Made by a program: the position numbers and the translations under genes
Assembly (NCBI GenBank): GCA_023430945.1
Contig: JAEYYE010000215.1
Coordinates: forward strand, 1 to 7,156
Reading direction: 5' to 3'
DNA: 7,156 nt
From: Bacteroidota bacterium
GTDB taxonomy: Bacteria > Bacteroidota > Bacteroidia > Flavobacteriales_F > PHOS-HE28
Notes under the pieces: generated by a model
Told to the model about the DNA's origin: nothing
Seen by the model: only the letters and a program-made list of their open reading frames with translations
The model's database searches: none
Shown here: one piece after another, positions 6,695 to 7,156 of the stretch
Numbering within the stretch: position 1 is the stretch's first letter
Layout: every line of letters begins with the position of its first letter

Positions 6695-7156
6695 TTCGGC
6701 GATCATCATCGCCGTGGCGCCCCACACCACGTGGCCGAGGACATCGTAGTACGGGATCTCCATCTCCGTGTCCAGGATAGTGATGTGCTGCCGCCGCTTT
6801 TTCAGGATCCGGTCATCGAGCAGCACGGTGAGCGGTGTTTCGATCAGTTCCGCCACTTCGTTCGGATCGGGATCGAAGCTTCCAATTTCTTCCGTGTAAG
6901 CTATGAATGGCGTTACGATCGCACGGCTCAGCGGAATGTAGATCGGTGTGAGCGATCCAAGGATCACGATCTCCTTCGTGTGCGATCCGGTCTCTTCCGC
7001 GAATTCGCGCAACGCTGTGGATCCAAGCGATGGATCGCCGTCCTCCTGCTTCCCTCCGGGAAAACCGATCTGTCCGCTGTGCACCCCTTCATACACGGGA
7101 CGCAGCATCAACAGCGTGTGCAGTTCGCCGCCTTTCGGATAGATCAGGATAAGCAC
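6638..7156 (-). CDS. Nudix hydrolase, CoA pyrophosphatase type (5' end outside the window)
   Basis: Nudix enzymes of this group cleave the diphosphate of CoA and its derivatives, giving 3',5'-ADP and (acyl-)phosphopantetheine in the cytoplasm. The visible 172 residues show the UPF0035-like approach LRPVYEGVHSGQIGFPGG followed by the Nudix box with the metal-binding REFAEETG (Arg50, Glu51, Glu54 and Glu55 in visible numbering). The Glu normally found near the start of the box is Asp here, as in several CoA pyrophosphatases. The C-terminal HVVWGATAMMIAEL is typical of Bacteroidota members. The codon at the right edge is GTG, but in this family the VLILIYPK strand is internal, preceded by some tens of residues, so the true start lies beyond the window and GTG is probably Val. 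The gene converges on the cyclase gene and overlaps it by 57 bp. Substrate assignment rests on family resemblance only. Confidence 0.88.
   Translation of the reverse strand: MLILIYPKGGELHTLLMLRPVYEGVHSGQIGFPGGKQEDGDPSLGSTALREFAEETGSHTKEIVILGSLTPIYIPLSRAIVTPFIAYTEEIGSFDPDPNEVAELIETPLTVLLDDRILKKRRQHITILDTEMEIPYYDVLGHVVWGATAMMIAELRELFNRLRDAELRQQSP

Overview
The window looks like a chromosomal segment of a moderately GC-rich member of the Bacteroidota. Four points suggest this: the FabI sequence is of the Bacteroidota type; there is a protein with Reg_prop propeller repeats and a Y_Y_Y domain, an architecture typical of this phylum; the start codons lack Shine-Dalgarno sequences; and one gap carries a match to the Bacteroidota promoter (TTTG-N19-TAnnTTTG). 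A Flavobacteriales-like environmental lineage is a guess.

Layout, left to right. (1) Positions 1-180 are AT-rich (59 of 180 bases are G or C) and hold the start of a reverse-strand reading frame that runs off the left edge. (2) Positions 181-505 are GC-richer with no recognised gene, and end in a short 8-bp-period repeat. (3) fabI (enoyl-ACP reductase) is at 506-1324, forward strand. (4) A 129-bp gap (1325-1453) holds 14-bp tandem and inverted repeats and a candidate promoter. (5) Two forward genes only 12 bp apart follow: an exported TPR / Ig-like / caspase-like protein (1454-3589), and a membrane-bound class III adenylate cyclase with a predicted periplasmic double propeller (3602-6694). 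(6) A convergent Nudix hydrolase of the CoA pyrophosphatase type (6638 to the right edge) overlaps the cyclase by 57 bp and is cut off at its 5' end by the window.

The most interesting part is the central pair. The cyclase replaces the kinase half of a hybrid two-component sensor with a cyclase domain that keeps both metal-binding aspartates, the transition-state Asn and Arg, and adenine-specifying Lys and Asp. Its partner has a caspase-like domain that keeps the catalytic His, has Thr where the catalytic Cys should be, and stops 11 residues later. It therefore looks like a binding module, not a protease. I infer, without proof, that the exported partner and the periplasmic sensor work together to control cAMP. 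fabI (fatty-acid synthesis) and the Nudix gene (nucleotide and CoA clean-up) look like ordinary housekeeping neighbours.

The tetranucleotide GATC is very frequent (about 150 sites by hand count) both in and between genes, but is absent from the first 176 bases, which adds to the contrast of the AT-rich left end.
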